Positions 1 to 9,018 are shown, counted from the first letter of the stretch. The stretch is 64,000 bases of DNA from Pelagicoccus sp. (GCA_028284635.1 JANQRJ010000102.1:1-64000); one strand, 5' to 3'. A program made the numbers and translations. Notes: generated from the letters alone by a model not told the origin.

Positions 1-131
1 CGCTCCGTCGTTGCCGCACCGGTTGTTCCCTCTGTAGGCTCTGCGGCAATGACGGAGCATTGCCCTCCAGCCCACCGCCTTTCGGCTTAAGTTGACGCCT
101 ATGCGCATTTGCGGGACGAGCGGGCCCTACC
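1..131. repeat. palindromic repeat, cut by window edge
   Basis: The window opens inside an intergenic palindromic repeat. Positions 1-78 carry the pattern GGAGCATTGCCCTCC and its partner CGCTCCGTCGTTGCC. Positions 79-131 continue with the GGGACGAGCGGGCCCTACC type of arm. The same combination of motifs, in the same order, occurs at 9411-9550, so these are two copies of one composite repeat. The left end lies outside the window. Confidence 0.75.
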
Positions 132-256
132 TTGGAAACCGTGCAATAAGCGGCTTTCTGGATTCAGATCGATTCTAATACGCGCCTCCCGCATCGCTTA
201 ATTTGCTACTCGCGGCTTGTCAGGGGCGGGGCGATCGTGCAGCGTCCTTCGCTTTT

Positions 257-2053
257 ATGCAGACGGTCCATAAGCGAAACTTCAGCATCATAGCCCACGT
301 GGATCACGGCAAGACTACCTTGTCGGATCGGCTATTGGAGTACACGAACACCGTGGCCCAGCGCGTCTTGACGGCCCAGCACCTCGACTCGATGGAGCTG
401 GAGCGCGAGCGCGGCATCACAATCAAGAGCCATCCGGTAACCATGCTTTATCCGGCCAAGGATGAAACGGTGTACCAGCTCAATCTCATGGACACGCCTG
501 GCCACGTGGACTTTTCCTACGAAGTCTCGCGCAGTTTGGCCGCTTGCGAGGGGGCCTTGTTGCTTATCGACGCGGCTCAGGGCGTGGAAGCCCAGACGGT
601 GGCGAACGCCCACCTCGCCGAAGAGCAGGGCCTGACCATCATCCCAGTGATCAACAAGATCGACCTGCCCAGCGCCAACCTCGATCTCTGCATGAAGCAG
701 CTCGAAGACCTGCTGGCCATTCCTTCGGAAGACGCGATCCTGGCTAGCGGCAAGAGCGGTATCGGCATCGAGGAAATCCTCGAGGCGGTCGTCAACCGCA
801 TACCGGCGCCGCGTTGGAGCGACTACGAGGCGACTCGCGTGCTGGTCTTCGACTCGGTCTACGATGCCTATCGCGGGGCCATCGTCTACGTGCGGGCCTT
901 CTCCGGCTCGATCAAGACGGGCGATCAGATTATCATGATGAGCGACGGCACCAAGGCGGAAGTAAAGGAAGTCGGCGTATTCACTCCTCGGATGCAGAAG
1001 GCCGATTCGCTCTCCGCTGGCGACACTGGCTACCTGGTCTGCAACATCAAGACCGTCTCCGACATCAAGATCGGCGATACCATCACGCAGGCCGTCAAGC
1101 CTGCCGAGGAGATGCTCCCTGGCTACCAGGAGGTTCGCCCCATGGTCTTCAGCGGCATCTATCCGGTCGAGTCGAACGACTTCGAGAAGCTGAAGAACGG
1201 CATGGGCAAGCTGCAGCTCAACGATGCGGCCTTCAGCTTCATGGCGGAAAGCTCGGTGGCTCTCGGCTTCGGCTTCCGTTGCGGCTTTCTCGGGCTGCTG
1301 CACATGGAGATCATCCAGGAGCGCATCCGGCGCGAGCATGGAGTGGAGATCATTTCCACGTATCCAAGCGTCGTATACATTGTGGAGCGGTCGAATGGCG
1401 AGACGATCGAGGTGGACAATCCGATCAACCTGCCTGATCCGTCGGTTGTCGAGACGATTCTGGAGCCCACTATCCGGGCCCGCATCCACGTGCCTAACGA
1501 CTCGGTGGGCGACATCCTGGCCCTGGTCATGGAGAAGCGAGGCGTTTGCGAGCGCACCGACACGCTGGACGAGACTCGCCTTATTCTGGAATGCGTGCTG
1601 CCGCTCAACGAGATCCTGGTCGACTTCAACGACCGGCTCAAGAGCATCACCCGCGGCTACGGCTCCATGGACTACGATCTCGGCGAGTACCGTCCGGCTA
1701 AGCTCGTCAAGATGGACATCCTGGTAAACGGCGAACCGGTAGACGCGTTTTCCTCGATCGTGCACACCGACAAGGCCCACCAGAAGGGCAAGGAGCTGTG
1801 CGAACGCCTGGCGGACATCATCCCGCCGCACCTGTTCAAGATCGCGGTACAGGCGGCCGTGGGCGGCAAGATCGTGGCTCGCGACAACGTGCGCACCATG
1901 CGCAAGGACGTTACCGCCAAGTGCTACGGCGGCGACATCACCCGCAAACGCAAGCTGCTGGAGAAGCAGAAGGAAGGAAAGCGGAAGATGAAGAACATCG
2001 GAAACGTATCCATCCCGCCCGACGCCTTCATCAAGGTGCTGAAGAATGACTGA
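257..2053 (+). CDS. lepA: Elongation factor 4 (LepA) translational GTPase
   Basis: This is the ribosome-associated GTPase EF4, which back-translocates stalled or mis-translocated ribosomes. The 598-residue product has G1 AHVDHGKT at residues 13-20, followed by DTPGH (G3), NKID (G4) and the SGKSG G5 region. Domains II, III and V and the EF4-specific lysine-rich C-terminus (RKRKLLEKQKEGKRK) follow, and the length matches the family norm. The frame is open upstream to a TTG at 203, but ATG 257 (MQTVHKRNFSIIAHVDHG) is the position expected from homologues. It lies 127 bp upstream of lepB, an arrangement also known from Enterobacteria, so the two are probably cotranscribed. Confidence 0.97.
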   Translation: MQTVHKRNFSIIAHVDHGKTTLSDRLLEYTNTVAQRVLTAQHLDSMELERERGITIKSHPVTMLYPAKDETVYQLNLMDTPGHVDFSYEVSRSLAACEGALLLIDAAQGVEAQTVANAHLAEEQGLTIIPVINKIDLPSANLDLCMKQLEDLLAIPSEDAILASGKSGIGIEEILEAVVNRIPAPRWSDYEATRVLVFDSVYDAYRGAIVYVRAFSGSIKTGDQIIMMSDGTKAEVKEVGVFTPRMQKADSLSAGDTGYLVCNIKTVSDIKIGDTITQAVKPAEEMLPGYQEVRPMVFSGIYPVESNDFEKLKNGMGKLQLNDAAFSFMAESSVALGFGFRCGFLGLLHMEIIQERIRREHGVEIISTYPSVVYIVERSNGETIEVDNPINLPDPSVVETILEPTIRARIHVPNDSVGDILALVMEKRGVCERTDTLDETRLILECVLPLNEILVDFNDRLKSITRGYGSMDYDLGEYRPAKLVKMDILVNGEPVDAFSSIVHTDKAHQKGKELCERLADIIPPHLFKIAVQAAVGGKIVARDNVRTMRKDVTAKCYGGDITRKRKLLEKQKEGKRKMKNIGNVSIPPDAFIKVLKND

Positions 2054-2180
2054 GCCCGGGGGAAGGATCGGATTATTCTGGTTGTCGCGAGTAGCCGAAC
2101 TCGAAAGAGTTTGGATGATCGGCCAAAGTCTGTCGACTTCGGCTACGCATTGAAGAGCTTTTTCTAGCCATCTCCTCGAC

Positions 2181-3497
2181 ATGTTTTCCTTCTTCAAATC
2201 CGAACACGCGAAGCTGCGCGACGCGGCGAAGAACTGGCTCTACGCCGCTGGCAAGGTGTATCACTTCCGCAAGGACCTGATCGGCGAGACGGATGCCGCT
2301 CGCTTGCTTCAGCTGATGGAGCTGGTCAAGGCGGAAAACCGGCGAAAGTCGGACTCTGCTCGCTTGCGCTCCTCGATGGAGGAACTGAAGGCTCACCTGG
2401 AAGAGGTCGGAGGCAACTACTACCCGCGCGGCTCGATCGCGGAGAACGTGGAGTTCTTCTTTGCCGCTGCCATCATCTACGTCGGCTTCACCACCTTTTT
2501 CGTCAAGCCCTTCAAGATCCCTACCAACTCGATGTGGCCGACCTACAACGGGATGACGGGCGAGGTCTACCACGAGGGGGAACCGGCTCCTGGAGCGATT
2601 GAAAAGGCCTTCCGCTTCGTGGCCTATGGAGCCAAGCGTTACGATGTGAAGGCTCCCGCGGATGGAGAGGTGCTGGTGCCGATGGTGCGAACCACGGATG
2701 GTCCGGTGCCGTTGTCCACGCGTGCTACGGTGAAGCGCTACTTCTTGCTGAACGCGGCGGGCCGTGAGTATTCCTTCTTCGTGGGTCGGGAGCAAGTCGA
2801 CTTCAAGTTCTTCAGCGACTTCGATCTGTTCAAGCAAGTGGTCGAGCCGCTTTCGGCAGCAGGTATCCCGAACCCGTATGCCAATTTGCCTCGCCGCTTG
2901 CATTCCGGAAACGTGGCGGACCAGCTTGAGATGACGGTGCCGACTGCGGATGGTCGGGGGACCCAGCGCACTCCGGTCTATTTGGTGAAAACCGGCATTG
3001 TGGTAAAGAAGGGCGAAACCATCCTGGAATTCGATCTCATGACCGGCGACCAGCTTTTCGTCGACCGCATGTCCTATCATTTTACCAGTCCGAAATCGGG
3101 TGACGGCTTCGTGTTCAAGACCGGCCGGATCCCACGGCTAGGCGAAGACAAGTTCTACATCAAGCGGCTTGTCGGCACGCCGGGAGACCAGGTTCGCATT
3201 GAAGGATCCGGCCTGCTGGTCAATGGGGAGCCGGCCGAGGGTTCGCCTGCGTTCGATTGGAATGCGGAGAAATCCGGCAACTATCAGGGGTACACGGCGG
3301 ATCCTCCAAAAGGCGATATCATCCTCGATCTTTCCGAGGATGTGACGGTGCCGCCAGACAGGTTTCTGGCTCTAGGCGACAACAGCTACCACAGCTATGA
3401 CAGTAGAGGTTGGGGCTTCGTGCCGAAGGATTCGGTGGTGGGTCGACCAATCATGATCTACTATCCCTTCACGCGACGTTTTGGGCTTTCGAAGTAG
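2181..3497 (+). CDS. lepB: Signal peptidase I (S26 family)
   Basis: This inner-membrane serine protease removes signal peptides from exported proteins. In the 438-residue product a membrane segment (about 91-110) precedes the catalytic serine box PTNSMWP (Ser117). The general-base lysine is K328 in FYIKRLVGTPGD, and the GDNSYHSYDSRGWGFV box follows near the C-terminus. About 210 residues separate Ser117 from Lys328, against roughly 55 in E. coli LepB, so there is a large inserted periplasmic region. The N-terminal 90 residues are hydrophilic and helical, ahead of the single obvious membrane segment. A hairpin plus T-run lies immediately after the stop codon. Confidence 0.95.
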   Translation: MFSFFKSEHAKLRDAAKNWLYAAGKVYHFRKDLIGETDAARLLQLMELVKAENRRKSDSARLRSSMEELKAHLEEVGGNYYPRGSIAENVEFFFAAAIIYVGFTTFFVKPFKIPTNSMWPTYNGMTGEVYHEGEPAPGAIEKAFRFVAYGAKRYDVKAPADGEVLVPMVRTTDGPVPLSTRATVKRYFLLNAAGREYSFFVGREQVDFKFFSDFDLFKQVVEPLSAAGIPNPYANLPRRLHSGNVADQLEMTVPTADGRGTQRTPVYLVKTGIVVKKGETILEFDLMTGDQLFVDRMSYHFTSPKSGDGFVFKTGRIPRLGEDKFYIKRLVGTPGDQVRIEGSGLLVNGEPAEGSPAFDWNAEKSGNYQGYTADPPKGDIILDLSEDVTVPPDRFLALGDNSYHSYDSRGWGFVPKDSVVGRPIMIYYPFTRRFGLSK

Positions 3498-3498
3498 G

Positions 3499-3543
3499 GC
3501 GGGCCGCTTTGCTTGCGTTTCATTAGCGCCGCTTCTTTTTTCC
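3499..3543 (+). terminator. Rho-independent terminator candidate after lepB
   Basis: GCGG (3499-3502) and CGCT (3505-3508) pair with AGCG (3525-3528) and CCGC (3529-3532), giving an 8-bp stem with a 2-nt bulge. The stem is followed by TTCTTTTTT at 3533-3541. It starts two bases after the lepB stop, as expected for the end of a lepA-lepB transcript. Confidence 0.5.
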
Positions 3544-3724
3544 GCAGACTGGTATCGTTTGGACAGGCTTGAACGTGTTTCGCTGCTGAGTCTGACCTCC
3601 GAAGCGCTTCCGCATTTGTTCAGAGGATACCCAGCCGATTTATTTGGCGACGACGCTTGATTATCCTTCGCCCAGGCCAATAGTGTGCGTCTTGCAAGAG
3701 CCGAATCCGGCTTGGCTTTTGCCC

Positions 3725-3755
3725 TTGACATCGAAAGTTGCAATCAGGGTAGTAG
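3725..3755 (+). promoter_or_regulatory. Possible promoter of the cytochrome oxidase operon
   Basis: A perfect TTGACA occurs at 3725-3730. At 17-19 bp spacing it is followed by GGTAGT/TAGTAG (3748-3755), a poor -10 match. It is about 140 bp upstream of the cytochrome c start and is the best sigma-70-like element in the gap. Confidence 0.25.
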
Positions 3756-3897
3756 CTGCCCTTTTCAGGGGTGGTTCGGGTTCTTCTAATGGCTAGGTTC
3801 GCCAGCGGAAAATGCCCCGATCCTTTGAAAGAATAAGAATTTAGCGCGACTCCTGCATTGGATTGAATCCGTCTGTTGGAGACCGTCCTGAACAAGC

Positions 3898-4545
3898 ATG
3901 AAATTGAAAACAACCTCCCGTAGTTCCATCGTACTCAAGCTCGCCTTTTGCGCTTCGCTCTTCCTCGTGGCCACTGTATCCAGCCAGGCTGACGAACGAG
4001 GCAAGCAGCTCTACAAGAACTGCATTGCTTGCCATGGGGCCGAGGCGGAAGGAAACAAGGCCTTCAAGGCTCCGGCTCTCGCCGCTCTTTCCGAAAAGTA
4101 CCTCGTCGCTCAGCTCACCAAGTACAAGGAGGGCCATCGTGGCATGGACGTGCGCGACGTCGCCGGTTTGCAGATGGCGCCAATGACGCAGACCTTGTCC
4201 GGTCCCGAAGACATTGCGGCGGTTGCCAAGTACATCGCTTCGCTGGAATCGACTCCCAAGGAGGCGACCCTGGATGGAGACCCGGAGAAGGGTAAAACGG
4301 CGTATGCCACTTGCGCGGCGTGTCATGGCGCGGACGCTGCTGGTAACGATCTGCTGAACTCTCCGTCATTGTTGCACCAATACGATTGGTACACGCTAGC
4401 TCAGCTGAAGAACTTCAAGGAAGGCATCCGAGGAACCCACCCGAGCGACATCACAGGTTCCCAGATGCGTCCTATGGCGATGCTTCTTGCCGACGAGCAG
4501 GCAATGAAGGACATCGTCGCTTACATTCAGACTCTTTCAAACTAG
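3898..4545 (+). CDS. Di-heme cytochrome c (c4/c553-like), exported
   Basis: This is a 215-residue periplasmic electron carrier. A signal peptide (about 1-31, hydrophobic core VLKLAFCASLFLVA) precedes two CXXCH heme sites: C42-IAC-H46 and C139-AAC-H143. Each half resembles a class I cytochrome c domain with methionine candidates for the sixth ligand (QMAPM, QMRPM), so the protein is a tandem duplication as in cytochrome c4. As first gene of the oxidase operon, it probably delivers electrons to subunit II, which carries no heme domain of its own. Confidence 0.93.
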   Translation: MKLKTTSRSSIVLKLAFCASLFLVATVSSQADERGKQLYKNCIACHGAEAEGNKAFKAPALAALSEKYLVAQLTKYKEGHRGMDVRDVAGLQMAPMTQTLSGPEDIAAVAKYIASLESTPKEATLDGDPEKGKTAYATCAACHGADAAGNDLLNSPSLLHQYDWYTLAQLKNFKEGIRGTHPSDITGSQMRPMAMLLADEQAMKDIVAYIQTLSN

Positions 4546-4585
4546 GCCGCTTCCTATCTATCCATCTTCCAGTTTCAAATCCACT

Positions 4586-4726
4586 ATGAGCGAGCAACCC
4601 CCCGCGCCAGATCCCGAACAAGAACAGTACGCTTTTGCCGTAACGCGAAAGCTCTTCACCTACACCTTTGTCGGGACTATTCTGTTTTCGGGCATTATGA
4701 TCGCCCTTTGGTATTGGGAGGCCTGA
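4586..4726 (+). CDS. Small single-pass membrane protein in oxidase operon
   Basis: A 46-codon frame with ATG at 4586 and TGA at 4724-4726 lies 40 bp after the cytochrome c gene. Residues 1-20 are polar and proline/acid rich (MSEQPPAPDPEQEQ). Residues 23-44 form one hydrophobic helix (FTYTFVGTILFSGIMIALWYW). Its size, topology and position suggest an accessory or assembly peptide of the oxidase. No family is recognised. It has no clear Shine-Dalgarno sequence, which is also true of several neighbours. Confidence 0.7.
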   Translation: MSEQPPAPDPEQEQYAFAVTRKLFTYTFVGTILFSGIMIALWYWEA

Positions 4727-4799
4727 TTTTCCGCCTGTTCCTCGGTCAGCCCAAGCCCTCCTCCTTCCTCCTGACTAACTCGTACCGTCCCTCAGAAAT

Positions 4800-5540
4800 A
4801 TGCTAGAGAAACTCGTTCCTAGAGGTTCCACCTACGCTGCGGATATCGACCTGCTCTTCGACGTGATCACCTATCTCGTCGGTTTCTGGTTCATCCTGGT
4901 TTTCGGATTCTTCCTTTACTGCCTCTTTCGCTTCCGCCGCAAAGCGGGTGTCAAGGCCCAGTACATCACGGGCGAGACTCACAAGCAGAAGATGGCTATC
5001 GAGGTGCCGCACTACCTGATCCTGGGTTGCGACGTGGTTATCCTGATCATGACCTTCTTCGTCTGGCACAAGGTGAAGATCGACATGCCGACACCCGACG
5101 AGGAAGTGCGTATCGTGGCCCAGCAATGGGCTTGGTCCTTCTATCACGCAGGGCAGGACGGCATTCTTGGCACCGAGGATGACATCGCTACCGTCAACGA
5201 GCTGCACATCAAGGCTGGCACGCAATACAAGTTCCACCTGGAAGCCACCGATGTGATGCACAGCTTTTCCGTTCCTATCTTCCGCCTCAAGCAAGACGCG
5301 ATCCCCGGTCGAATCATCTATGGGCACTTCAACGCGCTCGATACGGTGATCGGCGAGTGGGACATCCAGTGCGCCGAGATGTGCGGCTACATGCACGGCG
5401 GCATGGGAGCTCGCCTCTTCGTTGAGACTCCCGAGCAGCATGCCGAATGGATAGCGGCGAACACGCCGGACCATTTGAAGACCGCATCCATCGCGGCAAC
5501 GACAACGCAAGAGAGCAAGGAGGACGCGAAAAATGGCTGA
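4800..5540 (+). CDS. ctaC: Cytochrome c oxidase subunit II (CuA)
   Basis: This subunit accepts electrons from cytochrome c at the binuclear CuA centre and passes them to subunit I. The 246-residue product has two membrane helices (about 22-43 and 70-90) and then a cupredoxin domain. The aromatic QQWAWSFY electron-entry motif is at 108-115. CuA ligands fit H154, C191, E193, C195, H199 and M202, the canonical spacing. There is no fused heme c domain, consistent with the separate cytochrome encoded upstream. The last 8 bp overlap ctaD, implying translational coupling. Confidence 0.96.
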   Translation: MLEKLVPRGSTYAADIDLLFDVITYLVGFWFILVFGFFLYCLFRFRRKAGVKAQYITGETHKQKMAIEVPHYLILGCDVVILIMTFFVWHKVKIDMPTPDEEVRIVAQQWAWSFYHAGQDGILGTEDDIATVNELHIKAGTQYKFHLEATDVMHSFSVPIFRLKQDAIPGRIIYGHFNALDTVIGEWDIQCAEMCGYMHGGMGARLFVETPEQHAEWIAANTPDHLKTASIAATTTQESKEDAKNG

Positions 5541-7260
5541 GGTCGCAACGCAAACCGCCCACCAAGACGGGCATCACGATCACGAGGAGCCGTCGTTCTG
5601 GAGCAAATACGTCTTCTCCACCGACCATAAGATCATCGGCTTCCAGTACCTTTTCACGGGCTTGGCGATGGCCATCATCGGCGGGTTCTTCTCCTACGTT
5701 TTCCGCATGCAGCTGGCGTTTCCCGGTTCGTCTGTACCATTCTACGGAGTGGTCTCGCCGGCCGCCTACAACATGCTGATCACCAATCATGGCACGATCA
5801 TGATCTTCTGGGTGGCCATGCCTGTGCTGATAGCGGCGTTGGGCAATTTCCTCATACCGCTCATGATCGGCTGCGACGATATGGTCTTTCCCAAGCTCAA
5901 TCGTCTCTCGTACCAGATCTTTCTGCTTTCCACCATTGTTCTGATCGCTTCGTTCTTCGTGCCTCAAGGCGGTTTTGGCGGAGCTTGGACATCGTACACG
6001 CCACTGTCCGCGAAAGCCGAATACAACGGTACGCCCTTCGGAGCTCCCTTGTGGCTGCTAGCGGTGACGCTGGAAATCGTGGCCTTCCTGATCGGCGGTA
6101 TCAATTTCATCACTACCACCATGAATGCCCGAGCCAAGGGCATGAAGCTCTACGATATTCCCATGGTCGTCTGGATGATCGTGATAGCTTCCATCCTTTT
6201 CATGGCCTCGGTTGGCCCGTTGGTCGCCGGCGCAGTGATGCTGTTCTTCGACCAAGTCTTGGGTACGAGCTTCTTCGATCCCGCTGCAGGGGGAGACCCG
6301 GTTCTCTGGCAACACCTGTTCTGGTTCTTCGGCCACCCCGAGGTCTATGTGGTGTTGCTGCCTGCCATGGGCGTTGTGGCGGAGATCATGTGCACCTTTG
6401 CCCGCAAGAAGCTCTTTGGCTATAAGATGATTCTCTACAGCTCTGTCGGACTGGGAATTCTCAGCTTCTTCGTCTGGGCTCACCACCAGTTCATCTCCGG
6501 CGTAGATCCTAGAGCGGCCTACCTGTTTACCACCACGACGCTGCTCATTTCGATTCCCGTAGCGATCATGCTGTTCGCCTTCATTGCCACGCTTTGGGGC
6601 GGCTCGATCAAGTTCAACACGCCGATGCTCTTTGCGATGGCCTTCCTGGGCGAGTTCCTCATCGGCGGCGTCACCGGCATCTGGCTGGGTTCGAGTGGGG
6701 TGGACGTGTATTTGCACGACACCTACTTCGTGCTGGCCCACTTTCACTATACTTTCGTGCCGATCGCGGTCATCGCGGTGTTTGCCGCGATTTACTACTG
6801 GTTTCCCAAGATGTTCGGACGCATGATGAACGACACTTGGGGCAAGATCCACTTCTGGGGCACGATCATACCTTTCAACGGAATCTTCCTGCCGCTCTTC
6901 GTGCTCGGGGCTTCTGGCCAACACCGCCGCATCTACAACTTCCAGAACTTCCCCGACCTCGCTAGCGAGAACTTCCAGGACCTGCGCATCTTCGCCACAG
7001 GTTCGCTCATCGTGCTGATCCTCTTCCAGATCCCGTTCTTCGTGAACTTCATTGTCAGCCTTAAGCGCGGCGAAAAAGCCAGCCGTAATCCCTGGAAGTC
7101 CAACACCCTCGAATGGGTGGCTCCTTCTCCACCTCCTCATGGCAACTTCGGCGACGAACTCCCCGTCGTTTACCGCGGTCCCTACGAATACTCCGTCGAA
7201 GACCGCGAAGAAGACTACTGGCCGCAAAACCAGCCGCCTCAGGCCGCAGCCCGCTCTTAA
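5533..7260 (+). CDS. ctaD: Cytochrome c oxidase subunit I (A-type heme-copper oxidase)
   Basis: This is the 575-residue catalytic subunit, reducing O2 and pumping protons at the heme a3-CuB centre. Low-spin heme ligands are H86 and H405. CuB ligands are H268, H317 and H318, and heme a3 is bound by H403. The HPEVY motif supplies Y272 for the His-Tyr crosslink, marking an A-type rather than a cbb3 enzyme. The K-channel region YLFTTTT is present. About twelve membrane helices are visible. The start overlaps ctaC by 8 bp, with AGGAGGAC upstream as a good ribosome site. Confidence 0.97.
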   Translation: MAEVATQTAHQDGHHDHEEPSFWSKYVFSTDHKIIGFQYLFTGLAMAIIGGFFSYVFRMQLAFPGSSVPFYGVVSPAAYNMLITNHGTIMIFWVAMPVLIAALGNFLIPLMIGCDDMVFPKLNRLSYQIFLLSTIVLIASFFVPQGGFGGAWTSYTPLSAKAEYNGTPFGAPLWLLAVTLEIVAFLIGGINFITTTMNARAKGMKLYDIPMVVWMIVIASILFMASVGPLVAGAVMLFFDQVLGTSFFDPAAGGDPVLWQHLFWFFGHPEVYVVLLPAMGVVAEIMCTFARKKLFGYKMILYSSVGLGILSFFVWAHHQFISGVDPRAAYLFTTTTLLISIPVAIMLFAFIATLWGGSIKFNTPMLFAMAFLGEFLIGGVTGIWLGSSGVDVYLHDTYFVLAHFHYTFVPIAVIAVFAAIYYWFPKMFGRMMNDTWGKIHFWGTIIPFNGIFLPLFVLGASGQHRRIYNFQNFPDLASENFQDLRIFATGSLIVLILFQIPFFVNFIVSLKRGEKASRNPWKSNTLEWVAPSPPPHGNFGDELPVVYRGPYEYSVEDREEDYWPQNQPPQAAARS

Positions 7261-7290
7261 CTTTTCGCTCTTAACTCTTCACTTCAGCTG
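7261..7290 (+). repeat. Heptad pyrimidine-rich tract filling the ctaD-ctaE gap
   Basis: The whole spacer between the ctaD stop and the ctaE ATG reads as 7-bp units: CTTTTCG, CTCTTAA, CTCTTCA, CTTCAGC. There is no purine-rich ribosome site, so ctaE initiation must use another signal or coupling. Similar 7-bp-period tracts occur near 19890, 31119, 34165, 35394, 48299 and 58344. Confidence 0.6.
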
Positions 7291-7869
7291 ATGGCACACC
7301 AAATCATCGCAACCTCTCGCTCCGCTTCCGGCATCCCTACTGGGCGGCTCGCCGTCTGGTGGGTCGTGGGCTCTGAAATCGTCATTTTCGGTGGGCTCAT
7401 CGCCGCCTACTTGCTCAATCGCTTCCTGCACGGCTCCTGGGCCCAGTCGGCCGGTCATACCAGTACGCTGATCGGCGGCATCAACACCTTCTGGCTGCTC
7501 ACTTCGAGCTTCTTCGTAGTCCTGGCCCACGCGGCCTCGGAAAAGCGCGACATCAGGACGACCCGCAAGTTTCTCTGGCTGACCATCCTGCTGGGCGGCT
7601 TCTTCATGCTCTTCAAGACCTACGAGTATGCGGTCAAGATTGAGGGTGGCTACACCCTGTTCACCAGCAACTTCTGGAGCTTCTACTACACGGCCACCGG
7701 CCTGCATGGCTTCCACGTGCTCTGCGGCATGGTGATCATGGCGATCATTGCCGAACGCGACATCAAGCAAGGGAAGAACTGGCATCGCGTGGAGAACATC
7801 GGCATCTACTGGCACTTCGTAGACATTGTCTGGATCTTCCTCTTCCCGCTTCTCTACATCGCCAAGTAA
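7291..7869 (+). CDS. ctaE: Cytochrome c oxidase subunit III
   Basis: This is a 192-residue integral membrane protein of the subunit III family with about five helices. Family features include WWVVGSEIVIFGGLIAAYLL near the N-terminus and TGLHGFHVLCGMV and YWHFVDIVWIFLFPLLY toward the C-terminus. Subunit III supports proton uptake and oxidase stability. The spacer from ctaD is 30 bp and lacks a Shine-Dalgarno sequence. A second, diverged subunit-III-like gene lies two genes downstream. Confidence 0.95.
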   Translation: MAHQIIATSRSASGIPTGRLAVWWVVGSEIVIFGGLIAAYLLNRFLHGSWAQSAGHTSTLIGGINTFWLLTSSFFVVLAHAASEKRDIRTTRKFLWLTILLGGFFMLFKTYEYAVKIEGGYTLFTSNFWSFYYTATGLHGFHVLCGMVIMAIIAERDIKQGKNWHRVENIGIYWHFVDIVWIFLFPLLYIAK

Positions 7870-7892
7870 CCAACTTTCGAATACCTCCTCAA

Positions 7893-8294
7893 ATGGCCGG
7901 ACACAAACATCCAAGCTACTTCAAGATCTACATAATACTGCTGATCCTCTTCGTGATCAGCGTAGCGGGACCGGAGATCGCCGATATTTTCCACATTGAG
8001 GGCGCAACGCGCCTCATCCTGATTCTGGTGACCGCTTTCGGCATCGCGATCGTCAAGGCCTACTACGTTTTGGCCTACTTCATGCACCTGAAGTTCGAGA
8101 AGATCTACGCGCCGTACATCCTGCTCTCCATGGTCGCCCTCATGGCGGTCTTCTTCTTCGGAGTGGCCATCGACATAATGAAGGACGATGGACACCACTG
8201 GGAAAAGACTTACGAAGAGCCGCTGGTCGCTCCCGGCGAAAGCGGACACCATGAGGACGCTGGCCATGCCGCCGAAGTGACGGCTCACCACTGA
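7893..8294 (+). CDS. Cytochrome c oxidase subunit IV-like protein
   Basis: This 133-residue protein has three membrane helices (about 10-30, 40-62, 70-92). The glycine/valine-rich first helix and the VKAYYVLAYFMHLKFEK segment are typical of bacterial oxidase subunit IV (CtaF/CyoD-like). The C-terminal 40 residues are soluble and rich in His, Glu and Gly. Placement between the two subunit-III-type genes supports membership of the oxidase complex. It lies 23 bp after ctaE. Confidence 0.88.
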   Translation: MAGHKHPSYFKIYIILLILFVISVAGPEIADIFHIEGATRLILILVTAFGIAIVKAYYVLAYFMHLKFEKIYAPYILLSMVALMAVFFFGVAIDIMKDDGHHWEKTYEEPLVAPGESGHHEDAGHAAEVTAHH

Positions 8295-8323
8295 TTTTTT
8301 GAATGTCTGATAAATCTACAATC

Positions 8324-8400
8324 CGTAGCGCGGAGCTTCAGCCCGCGACCGCAATGCAAGATCGATTCTCTGCGGTCGCGGGCTGAAGCTCCGCGCTACG
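8324..8400. repeat. Palindromic repeat, GTAGCGCGGAGC family
   Basis: Two perfect 30-bp inverted arms (8324-8353 and 8371-8400) flank a 17-bp loop. Arms begin GTAGCGCGGAGCTTCAGCCC. Other copies are at 50804-50906, 53114-53190, 55268-55344 and, degenerate, 26218-26290. It separates ctaF from the second subunit-III-like gene, so it may partly terminate or stabilise the operon mRNA. Confidence 0.9.
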
Positions 8401-8410
8401 TTTCGAAGCC

Positions 8411-9007
8411 ATGAGATACGCAGAAGCCAGTTATTCGGGAGAAGGAGGCGCGGCGAGAGAGCCGGCCATCGCGAATAGCGTTTTCGGTGTTCTCGTATTC
8501 ATCGTGACCGAGGTGATGTTCTTCATCGCCCTGATCAGCGCCTTTTTGGTCACCAAGGCCAATGCCTTGCAGTGGCCTCCGCCTGACCAGCCTCGGCTGC
8601 CGATTGCGGCCACGGCATTCAACACGCTGGTGCTGCTAGTCAGTGCGGTCATCCTTTTTCAGGCCGGCAAGGCCTTTCAGCGCGAAGGCTTTGCCAAAAG
8701 AACCGAGCAACTCTTTCTGCTAGCTCTGGGGCTCGGCACCTTCTTCGTGGTCTTCCAGGGCTTCGAGTGGGCTCGACTGCTCAGCTTTGGCCTGACCCTG
8801 CAGTCCAGCTCCTACGGAAGCTTCTTCTACGTCATCATCGGCGCCCACGCTCTGCACGCCGTGGGAGCGCTGGCCGGCATGGCTCGGCTCTATATCAAGA
8901 TGAAGCAACGCCAGCTCCGGTTGCAGAGCTTCCAGGCTGGCCTGGTCTTCTGGTACTTCGTCGTCGGCGTTTGGCCGATTCTCTACGTTCTAGTCTATCT
9001 GACTTAG
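8411..9007 (+). CDS. Second heme-copper oxidase subunit III-like protein
   Basis: This 198-residue protein with five or more hydrophobic helices belongs to the subunit III superfamily (FGVLVFIVTEVMFFIALIS, FFYVIIGAHALHAVGALAGM, FWYFVVGVWPILYVLVYL). It differs from the ctaE product but shares the helix order and the histidine in GAHALHA. It may be the larger-topology half of a split subunit III or an alternative subunit. Its start is only 10 bp after a palindromic repeat, and it is followed 11 bp later by a small gene. Confidence 0.85.
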   Translation: MRYAEASYSGEGGAAREPAIANSVFGVLVFIVTEVMFFIALISAFLVTKANALQWPPPDQPRLPIAATAFNTLVLLVSAVILFQAGKAFQREGFAKRTEQLFLLALGLGTFFVVFQGFEWARLLSFGLTLQSSSYGSFFYVIIGAHALHAVGALAGMARLYIKMKQRQLRLQSFQAGLVFWYFVVGVWPILYVLVYLT

Positions 9008-9018
9008 CTACCTCTACT

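Larger units (their letters stand above)
3498..3897. other. Intergenic gap between lepB and the oxidase operon
   Basis: This 400-bp gap holds the lepB terminator at its left end and a promoter-like element near 3725-3755. Otherwise I see no gene, repeat or structured RNA. Short reverse-strand reading frames here show no recognisable protein features. Confidence 0.6.

Noticed and set aside
332..2197. Long minus-strand open frame opposite lepA
   Set aside because: Shadow of lepA caused by GC-rich codon bias; the translation is Arg/His/Val/Asp rich and has no domain, while the plus strand is an unmistakable EF4.
6058..7227. 389-codon minus-strand frame opposite ctaD
   Set aside because: Antisense shadow of the oxidase subunit I gene; composition dominated by Glu/Val/Asp/His and no recognisable fold.
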